Source: SSSZ01 sp035345935
Lineage (GTDB): Bacteria > Pseudomonadota > Gammaproteobacteria > Burkholderiales > Rhodocyclaceae
Direction of reading: 5' to 3'
DNA: 64,000 nucleotides
NCBI GenBank assembly: GCA_035345935.1
Contig: DAORDK010000001.1
Span: 24,111 to 88,110 of the forward strand
Under the pieces are notes generated by a model, which made no database searches, was not told the DNA's origin, and was given only the letters and a program-made list of their open reading frames with translations. A program made the translations under genes and the position numbers. The number at the start of each line of letters is the position of its first letter. Position 1 is the stretch's first letter. Positions 18,454-27,224 of this stretch are shown here, piece after piece.

Positions 18454-19266
18454 ATGGTATCTGCCGCGATCCGCCCGCCCGCCGTCGCCGGCGCGTTCTA
18501 TCCCGGCGATGCGCAGTCCCTGGCCGATGGGGTTTGCCGCCTCCTTGCCGGAGCCATTCCGGAAGCTCCGGCCCCCAAAGCCTTGATCGTTCCTCACGCC
18601 GGCTACGTCTATTCCGGGGGCACCGCCGCCGCAGCGTACCGCCTCCTGCGGCCGATCCGCTCCTTGGTGCGCCGAGTAATCCTTCTGGGCCCCGCCCATC
18701 GGGTCGCGGTGCGCGGTCTGGCGGTTCCCGCAGCAGCGTATTTCTCGACACCCCTGGGGGCTGTGCCGATCGATCGGGATGCCTTGGCAGCGCTCACCGA
18801 TCTGCCCCAGGTCGTGGTGAGCGACGCTGCCCACGCCCCCGAGCATTCGCTGGAGGTCCAGTTGCCTTTCCTGCAGACGGCCCTCGCCGATTTTCGGCTG
18901 GTTCCCTTCGCCGTCGGCCATTGTTCGCCGGCCGCCGTGGCCCAGGTACTCGACCGGCTATGGGGCGGCACAGAGACGCTGGTCGTCGTCAGCTCCGATC
19001 TTTCCCACTACCTCTCCTATCGCGAGGCGGAAGCGATCGACTCGACGACCTGCGGCCGCATCCTTGAACTTTCGCCGGATATCGACACCCAGGAAGCCTG
19101 TGGTGCCTACCCGATCAACGGATTGCTGATCGCCGCCAGGCGCCACGGCCTGCGGCCCAGCCTCGTGCAGCGCTGCAATTCCGGCGATACCGCCGGTGAT
19201 CGCAGCCGGGTGGTCGGCTACGCGGCCTTCGCCTTTCTGCCAGACGAGGAATCCATGCATGACTGA
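18454..19266 (+). CDS. amrB: AmmeMemoRadiSam system protein B (Memo family)
   Basis: The 270-residue Memo-like protein shows the family landmarks IRPPAVAGAFYPG, IVPHAGYVYSGG, LLGPAHRV, HAPEHSLEVQLPFLQ and VVSSDLSHY. Memo is related to class III dioxygenases and binds metal through His residues; its bacterial substrate is not known to me. The start has a strong GGGGAGA. The gene opens a four-gene operon in which each gene overlaps the next: AMMECR1-like, radical SAM, then a small hydrolase-like protein. Confidence 0.93.
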   Translation: MVSAAIRPPAVAGAFYPGDAQSLADGVCRLLAGAIPEAPAPKALIVPHAGYVYSGGTAAAAYRLLRPIRSLVRRVILLGPAHRVAVRGLAVPAAAYFSTPLGAVPIDRDALAALTDLPQVVVSDAAHAPEHSLEVQLPFLQTALADFRLVPFAVGHCSPAAVAQVLDRLWGGTETLVVVSSDLSHYLSYREAEAIDSTTCGRILELSPDIDTQEACGAYPINGLLIAARRHGLRPSLVQRCNSGDTAGDRSRVVGYAAFAFLPDEESMHD

Positions 19267-19807
19267 CCTGGGCTCCTCCCTCCTGGCTCTGGCCAGGGGA
19301 GCCATCGAAGCGACCCTGGGCCTGCCCGTTTCTGCAGTGGCCGAATCGCCGATCTTGCGCGAGCCAGGCGCCACCTTTGTCACCCTCACCCGGCAAGGCG
19401 AATTGCGCGGCTGCATAGGGAGCCTGGAAGCCCACCGTCCCCTCGCCGACGATGTGCGGGAAAATGCGCGGGCCGCTGCTTTCCGCGATCCTCGTTTCCC
19501 GGCGCTGACCCTGCAGGATTGGCCGAAGATCCGGGTTGAAGTCTCCCTGCTCTCTTCCCCCCAACGCGTAGACGTCGCGAATGAAAAGGAGCTCATTGCC
19601 TCCCTGCAGCCCGGCATCGACGGGTTGATCTTCACCGCCGGCCACCGCCGGGCAACTTTTCTGCCCCAGGTCTGGGAGCAGTTGCCCCAACCGACGGAGT
19701 TTCTCGCACGACTTCGCCAAAAGGCCGGATTGCCTGCCGCCTACTGGGGGCCTGACGTCGTCGTCGAGCGCTACACCGTCGATAAATGGAAGGAAGCCGA
19801 AGGATGA
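19259..19807 (+). CDS. amrA: AmmeMemoRadiSam system protein A (AMMECR1 family)
   Basis: A 182-residue AMMECR1-domain protein with the hallmark LRGCIGSLE, followed by NARAAAFRDPRFPAL and TFLPQVWEQLP. The function of the family is unknown; the invariant LRGCIG loop with its Cys suggests an active or binding site. ATG 19259 overlaps the end of amrB by 8 bases; an upstream in-frame start at 19196 would extend far into amrB and lacks family support. It ends in an ATGA overlap with the radical SAM gene. Confidence 0.93.
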   Translation: MTDLGSSLLALARGAIEATLGLPVSAVAESPILREPGATFVTLTRQGELRGCIGSLEAHRPLADDVRENARAAAFRDPRFPALTLQDWPKIRVEVSLLSSPQRVDVANEKELIASLQPGIDGLIFTAGHRRATFLPQVWEQLPQPTEFLARLRQKAGLPAAYWGPDVVVERYTVDKWKEAEG

Positions 19808-20898
19808 CGATCGCCGAAAGTGCCCATCCGGGCCGCTGGTGGCACGCCCTCGACGGCGAGCGCATCCAGTGCGACCTCTGCCCCCGGGACTGCCAACTCC
19901 ACGAAGGCCAGCGCGGGGCATGCTTCGTGCGCCGGATGGAGGGTGGCAGGATGATCCTCACCACCTGGGGACGGTCATCCGGATTCTGTCTCGACCCCGT
20001 CGAGAAGAAGCCTCTGAATCATTTTCATCCCGGTTCGGCGATCCTCTCCTTCGGTACCGCCGGCTGCAATCTGGCCTGCCGCTTCTGCCAGAACTGGGAC
20101 ATCTCCAAGTCCCGCGACATGGATAGACTGATGGATTCCGCCACACCGGAAGCGATCGCTTCGGCAGCGCGGCGCCACGGGGCAGTATCGGTGGCATACA
20201 CCTACAACGATCCGGTGATCTTTGCCGAGTACGCCCTCGACGTCGCCGCCGCCTGCCGTGCGGTCGGCGTACTCAACGTCGCCGTCACTGCCGGGTACAT
20301 CTACGCGAACCCGCGCCGCGAGTTCTTTGCCGCCATGGATGCAACCAACGTAGACCTCAAGGCTTTCACCGAGGGTTTCTACAAGAAGCTTTGCAGCGCG
20401 CACTTGGCACCCGTCCTCGAGACCCTCGTCTATATCCGCCATGAAACGGACTGCTGGCTGGAGATCACCACCCTCTTGATCCCGGGTCAAAACGATTCCG
20501 ACGAAGAAATCTCGTCTCTGGCCGACTGGATTTTCCGCGAACTCGGCCCGGACGTTCCCGTCCATTTCACCGCCTTTCACCCCGACTGGAAGATGCCGGA
20601 TACGCCCCCCACTCCACCGCAATCCCTCAGCCGCGCCCGGCGCATCGCCCGCGACCGTGGGCTTCATTTCGTCTATACCGGCAACGTCCACGATGCCGAC
20701 GGCGGAACTACCCACTGCCCGGGTTGCGGCACTCCCCTGGTCGTCCGTGATTGGTACGCCATCCTGGAAAACCGTCTGGGACCCGACGGCCTCTGTCCCG
20801 AATGCGGTCACCGTGTCCCCGGCCGCTTCGATCGAAGTGCCGGAGAGGGCCGACGCGCTTTCGGCCCCCGGCGGATCCCGATTCAAATCGCGTCGTGA
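19804..20898 (+). CDS. amrS: AmmeMemoRadiSam system radical SAM enzyme
   Basis: This 364-residue radical S-adenosylmethionine protein carries the cluster motif CNLACRFC (Cys88, Cys92, Cys95). Its N-terminal Cys-rich segment (CDLCPRDCQLHEGQRGAC) resembles that of pyruvate-formate-lyase-activating enzymes. Near the C-terminus two CxxC pairs (HCPGCG, LCPECG) form a probable zinc ribbon. The reaction is unknown; the constant partnership with Memo and AMMECR1 proteins implies a shared pathway, possibly modification of a protein or small molecule. ATG 19804 forms an ATGA overlap with amrA, and the 3' end forms a GTGA overlap with the next gene. Confidence 0.94.
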   Translation: MTIAESAHPGRWWHALDGERIQCDLCPRDCQLHEGQRGACFVRRMEGGRMILTTWGRSSGFCLDPVEKKPLNHFHPGSAILSFGTAGCNLACRFCQNWDISKSRDMDRLMDSATPEAIASAARRHGAVSVAYTYNDPVIFAEYALDVAAACRAVGVLNVAVTAGYIYANPRREFFAAMDATNVDLKAFTEGFYKKLCSAHLAPVLETLVYIRHETDCWLEITTLLIPGQNDSDEEISSLADWIFRELGPDVPVHFTAFHPDWKMPDTPPTPPQSLSRARRIARDRGLHFVYTGNVHDADGGTTHCPGCGTPLVVRDWYAILENRLGPDGLCPECGHRVPGRFDRSAGEGRRAFGPRRIPIQIAS

Positions 20899-21485
20899 AA
20901 CGGGATATTTCCTTTCCCACCGGCCACGGCCGCCTCGCCGGCCTGCTGGAAGCTCCCACCAGCCCGCGGGGACTGGTGCTCGCCGCATCGCTGCATGCGT
21001 CCTCCCACGCCAATACCATCGCGGCGGCGCACGCCCGCCAATATGCCTGCCTCGTACTCCATCTCCTGACGGGCCAGGAAATTGCATTTGCCGACAATGC
21101 CCACAACGTTCCGCTGCTGGCGGACCGGCTTCTTCAGGTGCTCGAACTCGTCGCCACAGACCCGGATACGGCCGAACTGCCCCTCGCCATTTTTGCCGAA
21201 GCCGCCGTCACTCCTGCCGCCGTCCGAGTCGCCGCTCGCCGGGACCGCCAGATACGCTGCCTGGCTTGCCATGGCGGACTGATCGATGGCGCCGGACTGC
21301 AGTACCTCGAGGTGCTTTCTTCGCCCGTGCTGATGCTGGCCGATATCGAGGACGAAGTGTCCGCGTCCTCTTTTCGCCGCGCCGCCACCCATCTGGCAGG
21401 CCCATGGGAACTGCGCAGGGTTCCGTCGGGCGGCATCCCTGCTGCAATGGCCATGGACTGGTTTGCGCCCTATTTGGTCGCTTGA
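20895..21485 (+). CDS. Small dienelactone-hydrolase-like protein, apparently without its nucleophile
   Basis: The 196-residue protein aligns by eye with the small alpha/beta hydrolases related to dienelactone hydrolase: GLVLAASLHASSHANTIAAA, then LVLHLLTGQE, then CHGGLIDGAGLQYLEVLSSP and VLMLADIEDEVS. In active relatives the elbow reads roughly GxFGASTGAAAAL; here residues 99-110 read IFAEAAVTPAAV, so the expected Ser is absent. It may be a binding or scaffold protein. The start is taken as GTG 20895 because it gives a 4-base GTGA overlap with the radical SAM gene and starts exactly where the fold begins; the open frame extends further upstream. It is the fourth gene of the AmmeMemoRadiSam operon. 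Confidence 0.75.
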   Translation: MKRDISFPTGHGRLAGLLEAPTSPRGLVLAASLHASSHANTIAAAHARQYACLVLHLLTGQEIAFADNAHNVPLLADRLLQVLELVATDPDTAELPLAIFAEAAVTPAAVRVAARRDRQIRCLACHGGLIDGAGLQYLEVLSSPVLMLADIEDEVSASSFRRAATHLAGPWELRRVPSGGIPAAMAMDWFAPYLVA

Positions 21486-21542
21486 GCGTCGGCCTACTCG
21501 AATTGGCGCAACGGAAGGCATCCAACGTCTGGACGGCTTGCT

Positions 21543-24227
21543 TCAGTCAAGCGCGGCCAGTCCGGCAAGGACTCGGTTGACTTCGGCCGTCAAGGCACTG
21601 AAATCGGGCTGATCTCCGGCCTTGATTTGCCTTTCCACTTCGCCTGCCAACTGGTAGAGGTCTGTGGCTGAAACGTTGGCGGCGCTGCCTTTAAGCGTAT
21701 GGGCAAGGCGGATGGCCGCTTCCCGCTCGCCCGCGGCCAGGGTAGCCGAAATGCGGCCTGCGGCGTCGGCCGCCTGATTGCGGAAGAGCTTGAGCAAGCG
21801 CAACACCACCGGTTCCTTGCCCTGCATACGGGACAGCAGCGCCGGAAAATCGATGCCGGGAAAATCCCTTCGCTCCCCCAGCGCTTGATCCGCTTCCAAA
21901 TGCGCTTTGTCTGGAGCGGGTTCCGCAATGCGCCCATACTGGCGCAGAATGCGGAAAAGGTCGCCGGGCTCAAAGGGTTTGGTCACGACATCGTCCATCC
22001 CGGCATCAAGACAAAGCTGTCTATCGTCCCGACTGGCATTGGCTGTCAAGGCGATGACCGGCAGAGAGCGCCAAAGCACGTTCGACCGGATTCTCCGTGT
22101 GGCTTCGAGGCCATCCATCTCCGGCATCATGACGTCCATCAACACCAGGTCGAAGGGCTTGACCGCCAGCCGTTCGAGAACCTCGCGCCCATTCTCGGCC
22201 ACTTCGGCAACTACGCCGGCGTCGCCCAGAATTTCGAGCGCAATCTGCTGGTTGAACCGGTTATCCTCGGCAAGCAGGACGCTGAAGCCCGAAACCACGG
22301 TGGGCGGAAGCGATTCGTCGCCGATCCGGGCCTCGGCATCCCGCTCGACCAAGGTTCGCGACTCGCCCTCCGCCAGACGAAAGCGAACGCTGAACTGGAA
22401 GATGCTTCCCTCTCCCGGAACGCTATCGACGCGTATCGTACCCCCCATCAGGTTCACGAGTTGCCGGCAGATCGCCAGCCCGAGGCCGGTTCCGCCGTAC
22501 TTGCGAGTGGTGGCGGCATCCGCCTGTTTGAAGGGTTGAAAGAGTTCCGCCTGCTGCTCGGCACGAATCCCGATTCCGGTATCCCGGACGAAAAAGGCGA
22601 GGACTGCGCTCGCCTCGTCTCGATAATCGCATCGACAACCCACCTCGACCTGGCCCATGGTCGTGAATTTGATGGCATTGCCGACCAGATTGGTCAGTAC
22701 CTGAGTAAGCCTCAGCGCGTCTCCCACCAGGAAGCCGGGAGCCGCACCATCGACTTCGACGCGGTAGTCGAGTCCCTTCTCCAGCGCCAAGGATTGGGCG
22801 AAAACGCCCACCTGGTCGATCACTCGTTCGAGGCTGAATGCCGTCTCCTCAAGCTGCAACCGTCCCGCCTCGATCTTGGAGAAGTCGAGGATATCGTTGA
22901 TCAGCCCCAGGAGAATCCGGGCCGAATCGCGAATCTTGCGTACATAGTCCGCCTGCCTGGGGGGAAGATCGGTCTTCAGGGCCAATTGAGACATGCCGAT
23001 GATGGCATTCATCGGCGTACGAATCTCGTGGCTCATGGTCGCCAGAAAGCGCCCCTTGGCGGAATTGGCCGCATCCGCTTCCAGGCGGGCGCTCTCCAGG
23101 TCCCGGGTTCGTTCTGCAACCAGAACCTCCAGGCGATTCTTATAGCTGGTCAATTCCTGCTCCGCCCGGCGCCGCTCGGTGATATCCGCTACGATCCAGG
23201 TTCTTACTGCCATCGGCCTGCCGGAATCGTTGGCTCGCCCGGACAGGGCACCCCAAAAGATCTCGCCACTGCGCCGCCGAAGGCGAGCCTCGCAGGAAAA
23301 GCTCCCGCCGCCCTGGAGTGCTCCCGCGGCTTCTCCCCAGACACGGCGAAATTCATCCCCGTCGGCGAAGAAGGTCTCCACCGGCCGACCAGGGAGTTCT
23401 CCGGGGGCATAGCCGAGAATCTCCTCAAGCCTTCGGTTGCTCGAAACCAGGAGCGTTTCATGGGTAACCCCGATGCCCACCAGAGCGTTGGCCAGAACGG
23501 CGTTCATTTCGGCGATCAAATGGAGCGAGGATGCTTCGGCTTCGCGCAGCCCCCGCAGGACGTCCCGGAAATGCAGGACGGCCCGCGCGAGAGAACCCAG
23601 CTCGTCCTCGCGCTCGACGCCTTCCACCTGGATGTCGAGATCGTTGGCGACCAATTTTTCCAGGGCTGCGAGGGTACTGCTGAAAGGGCGACCTGCGTTC
23701 CGAAACCCGATGGCGAGGCCAACCACCATGGCTCCGGTAAGCACGCCGTTGAGCAGCAAGGCCTCAAGGACAAGCTTGGTGAATTCGCCGGCAAGACGGG
23801 ACTTCGAGACGGTGACTTCCACCCGCCCTACGGGAACCGTTCGATACGCGTCGGCATAGACAATCATCCGGCTTGCCACCAAGGAAGCGCCTTCGGCCAC
23901 GCCAAAATCGCCGAAACGCGCGACGACGGCGCCCTCGGCATCGAGCACGCGCACGCCCAGCACGTCCGGCAGGCCGGCCAACGCACGGGCAGCACTGGCC
24001 ACCGCCACCGTGTTGAAATCGAAAAGCGGCCTTGCCAAGGATTCCGACATCAGGATAACGAGGCGCTCGGACAATTCGTTGAGCGCCGCTTCCCGTTCGT
24101 CATAGCGAATCTTGATATTCAGCGTCGAGTAAAGCGTAAAGACCACCCAGACCGAGCCCACTGCCAGGACTGCGAGGCGGAAAAGAACGCTCTCCCGCCA
24201 CAGGCGAAGCAGCTTTCCCTCCTTCAT
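21543..24227 (-). CDS. Membrane hybrid sensor histidine kinase (HAMP-PAS-HisKA-HATPase-REC-HPt)
   Basis: An 894-residue kinase: transmembrane segment at about 15-33, periplasmic domain of about 120 residues, second segment at about 153-173, HAMP (about 175-230), PAS (about 240-355), HisKA with MSHEIRTPMNAIIGMSQ (His400), HATPase with RKYGGTGLGLA, receiver with phosphoacceptor Asp698 in LMDVMMPEMDG, and HPt with RLAHTLKGSAANV (His843). The gene starts inside the stop of a solute-binding-protein gene (ATGA), so the two are co-translated; the binding protein probably loads the periplasmic domain with a ligand signal. No separate output regulator is adjacent. Confidence 0.93.
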   Translation of the reverse strand: MKEGKLLRLWRESVLFRLAVLAVGSVWVVFTLYSTLNIKIRYDEREAALNELSERLVILMSESLARPLFDFNTVAVASAARALAGLPDVLGVRVLDAEGAVVARFGDFGVAEGASLVASRMIVYADAYRTVPVGRVEVTVSKSRLAGEFTKLVLEALLLNGVLTGAMVVGLAIGFRNAGRPFSSTLAALEKLVANDLDIQVEGVEREDELGSLARAVLHFRDVLRGLREAEASSLHLIAEMNAVLANALVGIGVTHETLLVSSNRRLEEILGYAPGELPGRPVETFFADGDEFRRVWGEAAGALQGGGSFSCEARLRRRSGEIFWGALSGRANDSGRPMAVRTWIVADITERRRAEQELTSYKNRLEVLVAERTRDLESARLEADAANSAKGRFLATMSHEIRTPMNAIIGMSQLALKTDLPPRQADYVRKIRDSARILLGLINDILDFSKIEAGRLQLEETAFSLERVIDQVGVFAQSLALEKGLDYRVEVDGAAPGFLVGDALRLTQVLTNLVGNAIKFTTMGQVEVGCRCDYRDEASAVLAFFVRDTGIGIRAEQQAELFQPFKQADAATTRKYGGTGLGLAICRQLVNLMGGTIRVDSVPGEGSIFQFSVRFRLAEGESRTLVERDAEARIGDESLPPTVVSGFSVLLAEDNRFNQQIALEILGDAGVVAEVAENGREVLERLAVKPFDLVLMDVMMPEMDGLEATRRIRSNVLWRSLPVIALTANASRDDRQLCLDAGMDDVVTKPFEPGDLFRILRQYGRIAEPAPDKAHLEADQALGERRDFPGIDFPALLSRMQGKEPVVLRLLKLFRNQAADAAGRISATLAAGEREAAIRLAHTLKGSAANVSATDLYQLAGEVERQIKAGDQPDFSALTAEVNRVLAGLAALD

Positions 24228-24976
24228 CGCTCGCCCCCACCCGCTCCCGCCAGGGCCTTCACCGCTCTCTCTGCGATCTGCCGGGCGCCCGATGTCCCCA
24301 AAGCCTGACGGCTGAATACCAGATAGGCGGCCCGCCCGACCAAGGCAGGTTCGGGCAGCACCTCGAGCAGACCTTGGGGGTCAATGCGCGGCAAGAGCAC
24401 CTGCGCCGTGCGCACCTCCACCAGCGCCGTCCCCAGGTGGCCCGCCTTCAGTTTGCGCAGATTCTGCTCCATGGTTTCTGAATTCTGGTCAAGGACCAGT
24501 CCGGGAACTTCGGCGATATCCTCGGCCAGAGCCCAAGCCCGTGGAACCCCGACCGGCTGGGGCAAGGAGCCGACGCCTTGAGCCGAACGCCAACCTGGCG
24601 CAGCGCCTTTCCGGACAACGGCCACGTAGTCCAGAGTCTCCAGCCGCGACGCCGGATAAACGAGAAACGCCTCGCGTTCCTTGCGGTAAGCCGCTGGATA
24701 GGCCGCCGCGTAGAATCCATCGGCCAGGTCCCGGAGACAGCGTTCCCAGGCCACCACATGGACTACGGCATCGTAACCCGCCTTCCGAAAGGCCTTGGTC
24801 ACCCGCTCTGCAAGTATCCCGGAAACCTGCTGGCCGGCCTCTCCGGGAACCGTGAAGGGCGGCCAGTCGGACGCACAGACCCGTAGCGCCGCCCCCTGGA
24901 CGGACAGGCTCCAGGTCAGCAGCAGTCCGCCGAGCCAAGAAATCCGTTTGCCTGAACATCTCGATCCGAATCGCAT
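24224..24976 (-). CDS. Periplasmic solute-binding protein (SBP family 3), probable co-sensor of the hybrid kinase
   Basis: A 250-residue protein with a signal peptide (ISWLGGLLLTWSLSVQGAA, cleavage near residue 29) and a type-II binding-protein fold: LRVCASDWPPFT opens the mature chain and WERCLRDLADGFYAAAYPA marks the ligand cleft. No ABC permease or ATPase is nearby; the only partner is the overlapping hybrid kinase. That arrangement suggests ligand sensing rather than uptake. The ligand is unknown; many such proteins bind amino acids. Confidence 0.8.
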   Translation of the reverse strand: MRFGSRCSGKRISWLGGLLLTWSLSVQGAALRVCASDWPPFTVPGEAGQQVSGILAERVTKAFRKAGYDAVVHVVAWERCLRDLADGFYAAAYPAAYRKEREAFLVYPASRLETLDYVAVVRKGAAPGWRSAQGVGSLPQPVGVPRAWALAEDIAEVPGLVLDQNSETMEQNLRKLKAGHLGTALVEVRTAQVLLPRIDPQGLLEVLPEPALVGRAAYLVFSRQALGTSGARQIAERAVKALAGAGGGER

Positions 24977-25139
24977 ATGCCTCCAGAGGTCTTACGATAC
25001 GGGCATCTTGCAGCGCTGTCGAGACTGATCGATGGGCTGGCAAACTCCAGCGCGATTCATTTCATCCAGGAACTCCCCGGCACAGCGAACCGGTCCATAA
25101 CGCTGGACGGCCGCAGGATGCCCCTGGGCGAGCCAGAGT

Positions 25140-25571
25140 CTAGCTTGTGCCCTGTGCCAGCAGCAGGGCACGGACCTGCTCGTACTCCTTGAGACGAGCG
25201 AAGTCTTTCTCGGCCGGTTCCGGGATGCGGCTGATATCCATGTTTTCTGCGTTGTCTGCCAGTTTGACGATCCGCGCAATGGGATTGGCTGCTGCCCGAG
25301 CGGCGGCCTGCAGTCGGGATTCGCCCGAAGTCTTGGTGAGGGCCTCGACGGCAACCAGGACTGCCGTAGGGAAACCTTCTCGGGAGAGCTGCTCCAGTGT
25401 GACAGAAGTATCCTCGACGACGTCGTGCAAGACCGCAGCCATGCGCTCATGGGTGCCGGAGACACGCAGCATGACCCTAAGCGGGTGAAGGATGTACGGT
25501 TCGCCAGCCTTGTCGACCTGGCCGGCATGGGCGAGAGCTGCAATTTCAATGGCGCGTTCGAGTGTGCTCAT
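25140..25571 (-). CDS. Small HD-domain phosphohydrolase, (p)ppGpp-hydrolase-like
   Basis: A 143-residue protein consisting only of the RelA/SpoT-type HD hydrolase domain: HAGQVDKAGEPYILHPLRV, VLHDVVEDT (metal-binding His-Asp and catalytic Glu-Asp) and KLADNAENM. Stand-alone versions (small alarmone hydrolases, MESH1-like) degrade (p)ppGpp or related nucleotides such as NADPH. GAGGAATCGCC before ATG is a good ribosome-binding site. The length is short for MESH1 (about 180) but complete for the core domain. Substrate unproven. Confidence 0.85.
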   Translation of the reverse strand: MSTLERAIEIAALAHAGQVDKAGEPYILHPLRVMLRVSGTHERMAAVLHDVVEDTSVTLEQLSREGFPTAVLVAVEALTKTSGESRLQAAARAAANPIARIVKLADNAENMDISRIPEPAEKDFARLKEYEQVRALLLAQGTS

Positions 25572-25931
25572 GGCGATTCCTCATTTCTTGCGGCGTTTCT
25601 CAAGGCCGTGGTCCTGTGTGTCAAAGCACGCATCGGCTGAATCCGGACCTTGCTCAGCGCATCGACGCCGCTTTCCCATGGAAACAACGGCTTATGCCTG
25701 AATGCCATGACTTCAGCGCCACTGAGACCGATAGCCCCGCCGACTGCTGGAGAGTATCCGCTGACAGACGGCTGCTTGCCAAATGCGCATAATCGTCTGC
25801 TGAGGAATGCCCGCACCCGGCGGGTAAACCCTATGACCACCCTTACCTTCTTGCCATCATACTGACGAAGCGCCTCCCGCCCACTCTGGCTTATCATTCC
25901 GCTGAGAGTTTTCACCCCAATTCCCATCCCC
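25572..25931 (+). other. Intergenic stretch with only weak coding potential
   Basis: About 360 bases separate the HD hydrolase from the divergently transcribed porin. A minus-strand frame from an ATG at 25897 ends in a 4-base overlap with the HD hydrolase start, giving 108 residues (MISQSGREALRQYDGKK…) with no family I recognise and a poor ribosome-binding site. It could be a small real gene, a decayed gene, or chance. The porin promoter must lie in the right-hand part, but I cannot place it. Confidence 0.3.
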
Positions 25932-27224
25932 ATGCAAGACACCGTGCTCCGCGCCTTTTTTGTTGCCCTGGTCACGCTTCTGGGTGTGCTGCCGGCAACT
26001 ACTGTCCAGGCGCAATCCACCGGAGGCCTGCGCTTCAGCGGGTACGGCACGCTGGGTTACGTGCAGGACAACAGGAACGACATCGTCGCGATCCGCGATG
26101 TCAGCCAGCGCCCCGATTCAAACATGGGCAGCGGCACCTGGCAGCGGGATAGCCGCCTTGGCATACAAGCGGAGTATCGCGTTAGTCCGGTCGTCGATTT
26201 GGTCGCCCAGGCCGTGTTCCGCGATCAGGTTTCCACCCATGCCACCCATGCCATAGAGCTCGCCTACGCAGGCTTCAAGCCGACCCCCCAACTCGATGTC
26301 CGCGTCGGCCGCGTTGGTTATGACGCCTTTTTGATGTCCGACATCCGCAATGTAGGCTACGCATACCCCTGGGTGCGCCCCTTCACCGAATATTACGGCT
26401 GGATACCCTTGTTCTCGGTGGACGGTGCGGACATTGCCTACCTTATCCCGCAAGGGGATGCGCAATGGCGCCTCAAAGCCCAGGCGGGTCGCTCGGGACT
26501 GGGGATACCGATTGGCGACAGCAAGCTCGACGTCAAGGCCGATGATCTCGTGACGCTGACCGTAAGCCGTCGCACCGGCCCCTGGGAGGCAAAACTGGGC
26601 TACTCAAGCTTCACCAACCGGAACGAGGTGGCACCAGGGGGCGGCGGAGGGCTTGCCGCCTTGCAGCAGGGACTCGACACCATCGCCACGGCAACGGCCT
26701 CGCTGGCGCCCGCCATCAGCAGCGAGGCGACCGACCTGCGCCGTCAGTTGTCCTTCAAGAATGCCCACATGAACTACGTGACACTCGGCGCGGTTTATGA
26801 CGATGGTCATTTATTGATCCAGGGGGAATTGGCAAGGACAACGAGCAGTCACAAAGTCGTACCCCACGGCACGATGGGCTACGTCGCCATCGGCTATCGC
26901 ACCGGCGACTGGACACCATTCATGGCCGTCAGCGCCACCCGCCCTGGTAACGGCTTGCGCTCGGCCAAGGCCGACTGGAGCGTCATTGGCCAGAGCGCCA
27001 CCCAGGCGACGGCGATCGCCGTGCTCAACAGCACCCGCATGGATCAGAAAACCTTGTCTTTCGGAACGCGCTGGGATTTCCAGGAACGGGCAGCGTTGAA
27101 AGTGCAGTGGGACATCACTCGCATCGATCCTCACGGGTACGGCCTGGTGTTCAAGGATCCGGCCCTCGAGACCCGCAGAAGCAGCATGAATCAGCTGACC
27201 CTGACGCTGGACTTCCTGTTCTGA
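25932..27224 (+). CDS. Outer-membrane porin-like beta-barrel protein
   Basis: A 430-residue protein with a signal peptide (cleavage after VQA near residue 27) and alternating amphipathic strands typical of Gram-negative porins (LRFSGYGTLGYVQD, LDVRVGRVGYDAF, MNYVTLGAVYDDG). It ends in LTLTLDFLF, a C-terminal aromatic beta-strand recognised by the BAM machinery. It is the first gene of an operon with a PstS-like binding protein and a diguanylate cyclase; its stop shares a base with the next start (TGATG). The substrate is unknown. Confidence 0.85.
   Translation: MQDTVLRAFFVALVTLLGVLPATTVQAQSTGGLRFSGYGTLGYVQDNRNDIVAIRDVSQRPDSNMGSGTWQRDSRLGIQAEYRVSPVVDLVAQAVFRDQVSTHATHAIELAYAGFKPTPQLDVRVGRVGYDAFLMSDIRNVGYAYPWVRPFTEYYGWIPLFSVDGADIAYLIPQGDAQWRLKAQAGRSGLGIPIGDSKLDVKADDLVTLTVSRRTGPWEAKLGYSSFTNRNEVAPGGGGGLAALQQGLDTIATATASLAPAISSEATDLRRQLSFKNAHMNYVTLGAVYDDGHLLIQGELARTTSSHKVVPHGTMGYVAIGYRTGDWTPFMAVSATRPGNGLRSAKADWSVIGQSATQATAIAVLNSTRMDQKTLSFGTRWDFQERAALKVQWDITRIDPHGYGLVFKDPALETRRSSMNQLTLTLDFLF

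Noticed and set aside
21699..24308. Very long open frame antisense to the hybrid kinase gene
   Set aside because: It mirrors the codon structure of a convincing multi-domain kinase on the other strand and shows no family features of its own; such frames are common in GC-rich DNA.
25568..26050. Minus-strand frame upstream of the HD hydrolase
   Set aside because: Its longest form runs into the porin coding region; the shorter form from 25897 has no family and a poor ribosome-binding site. Kept only as a remark in the intergenic entry.
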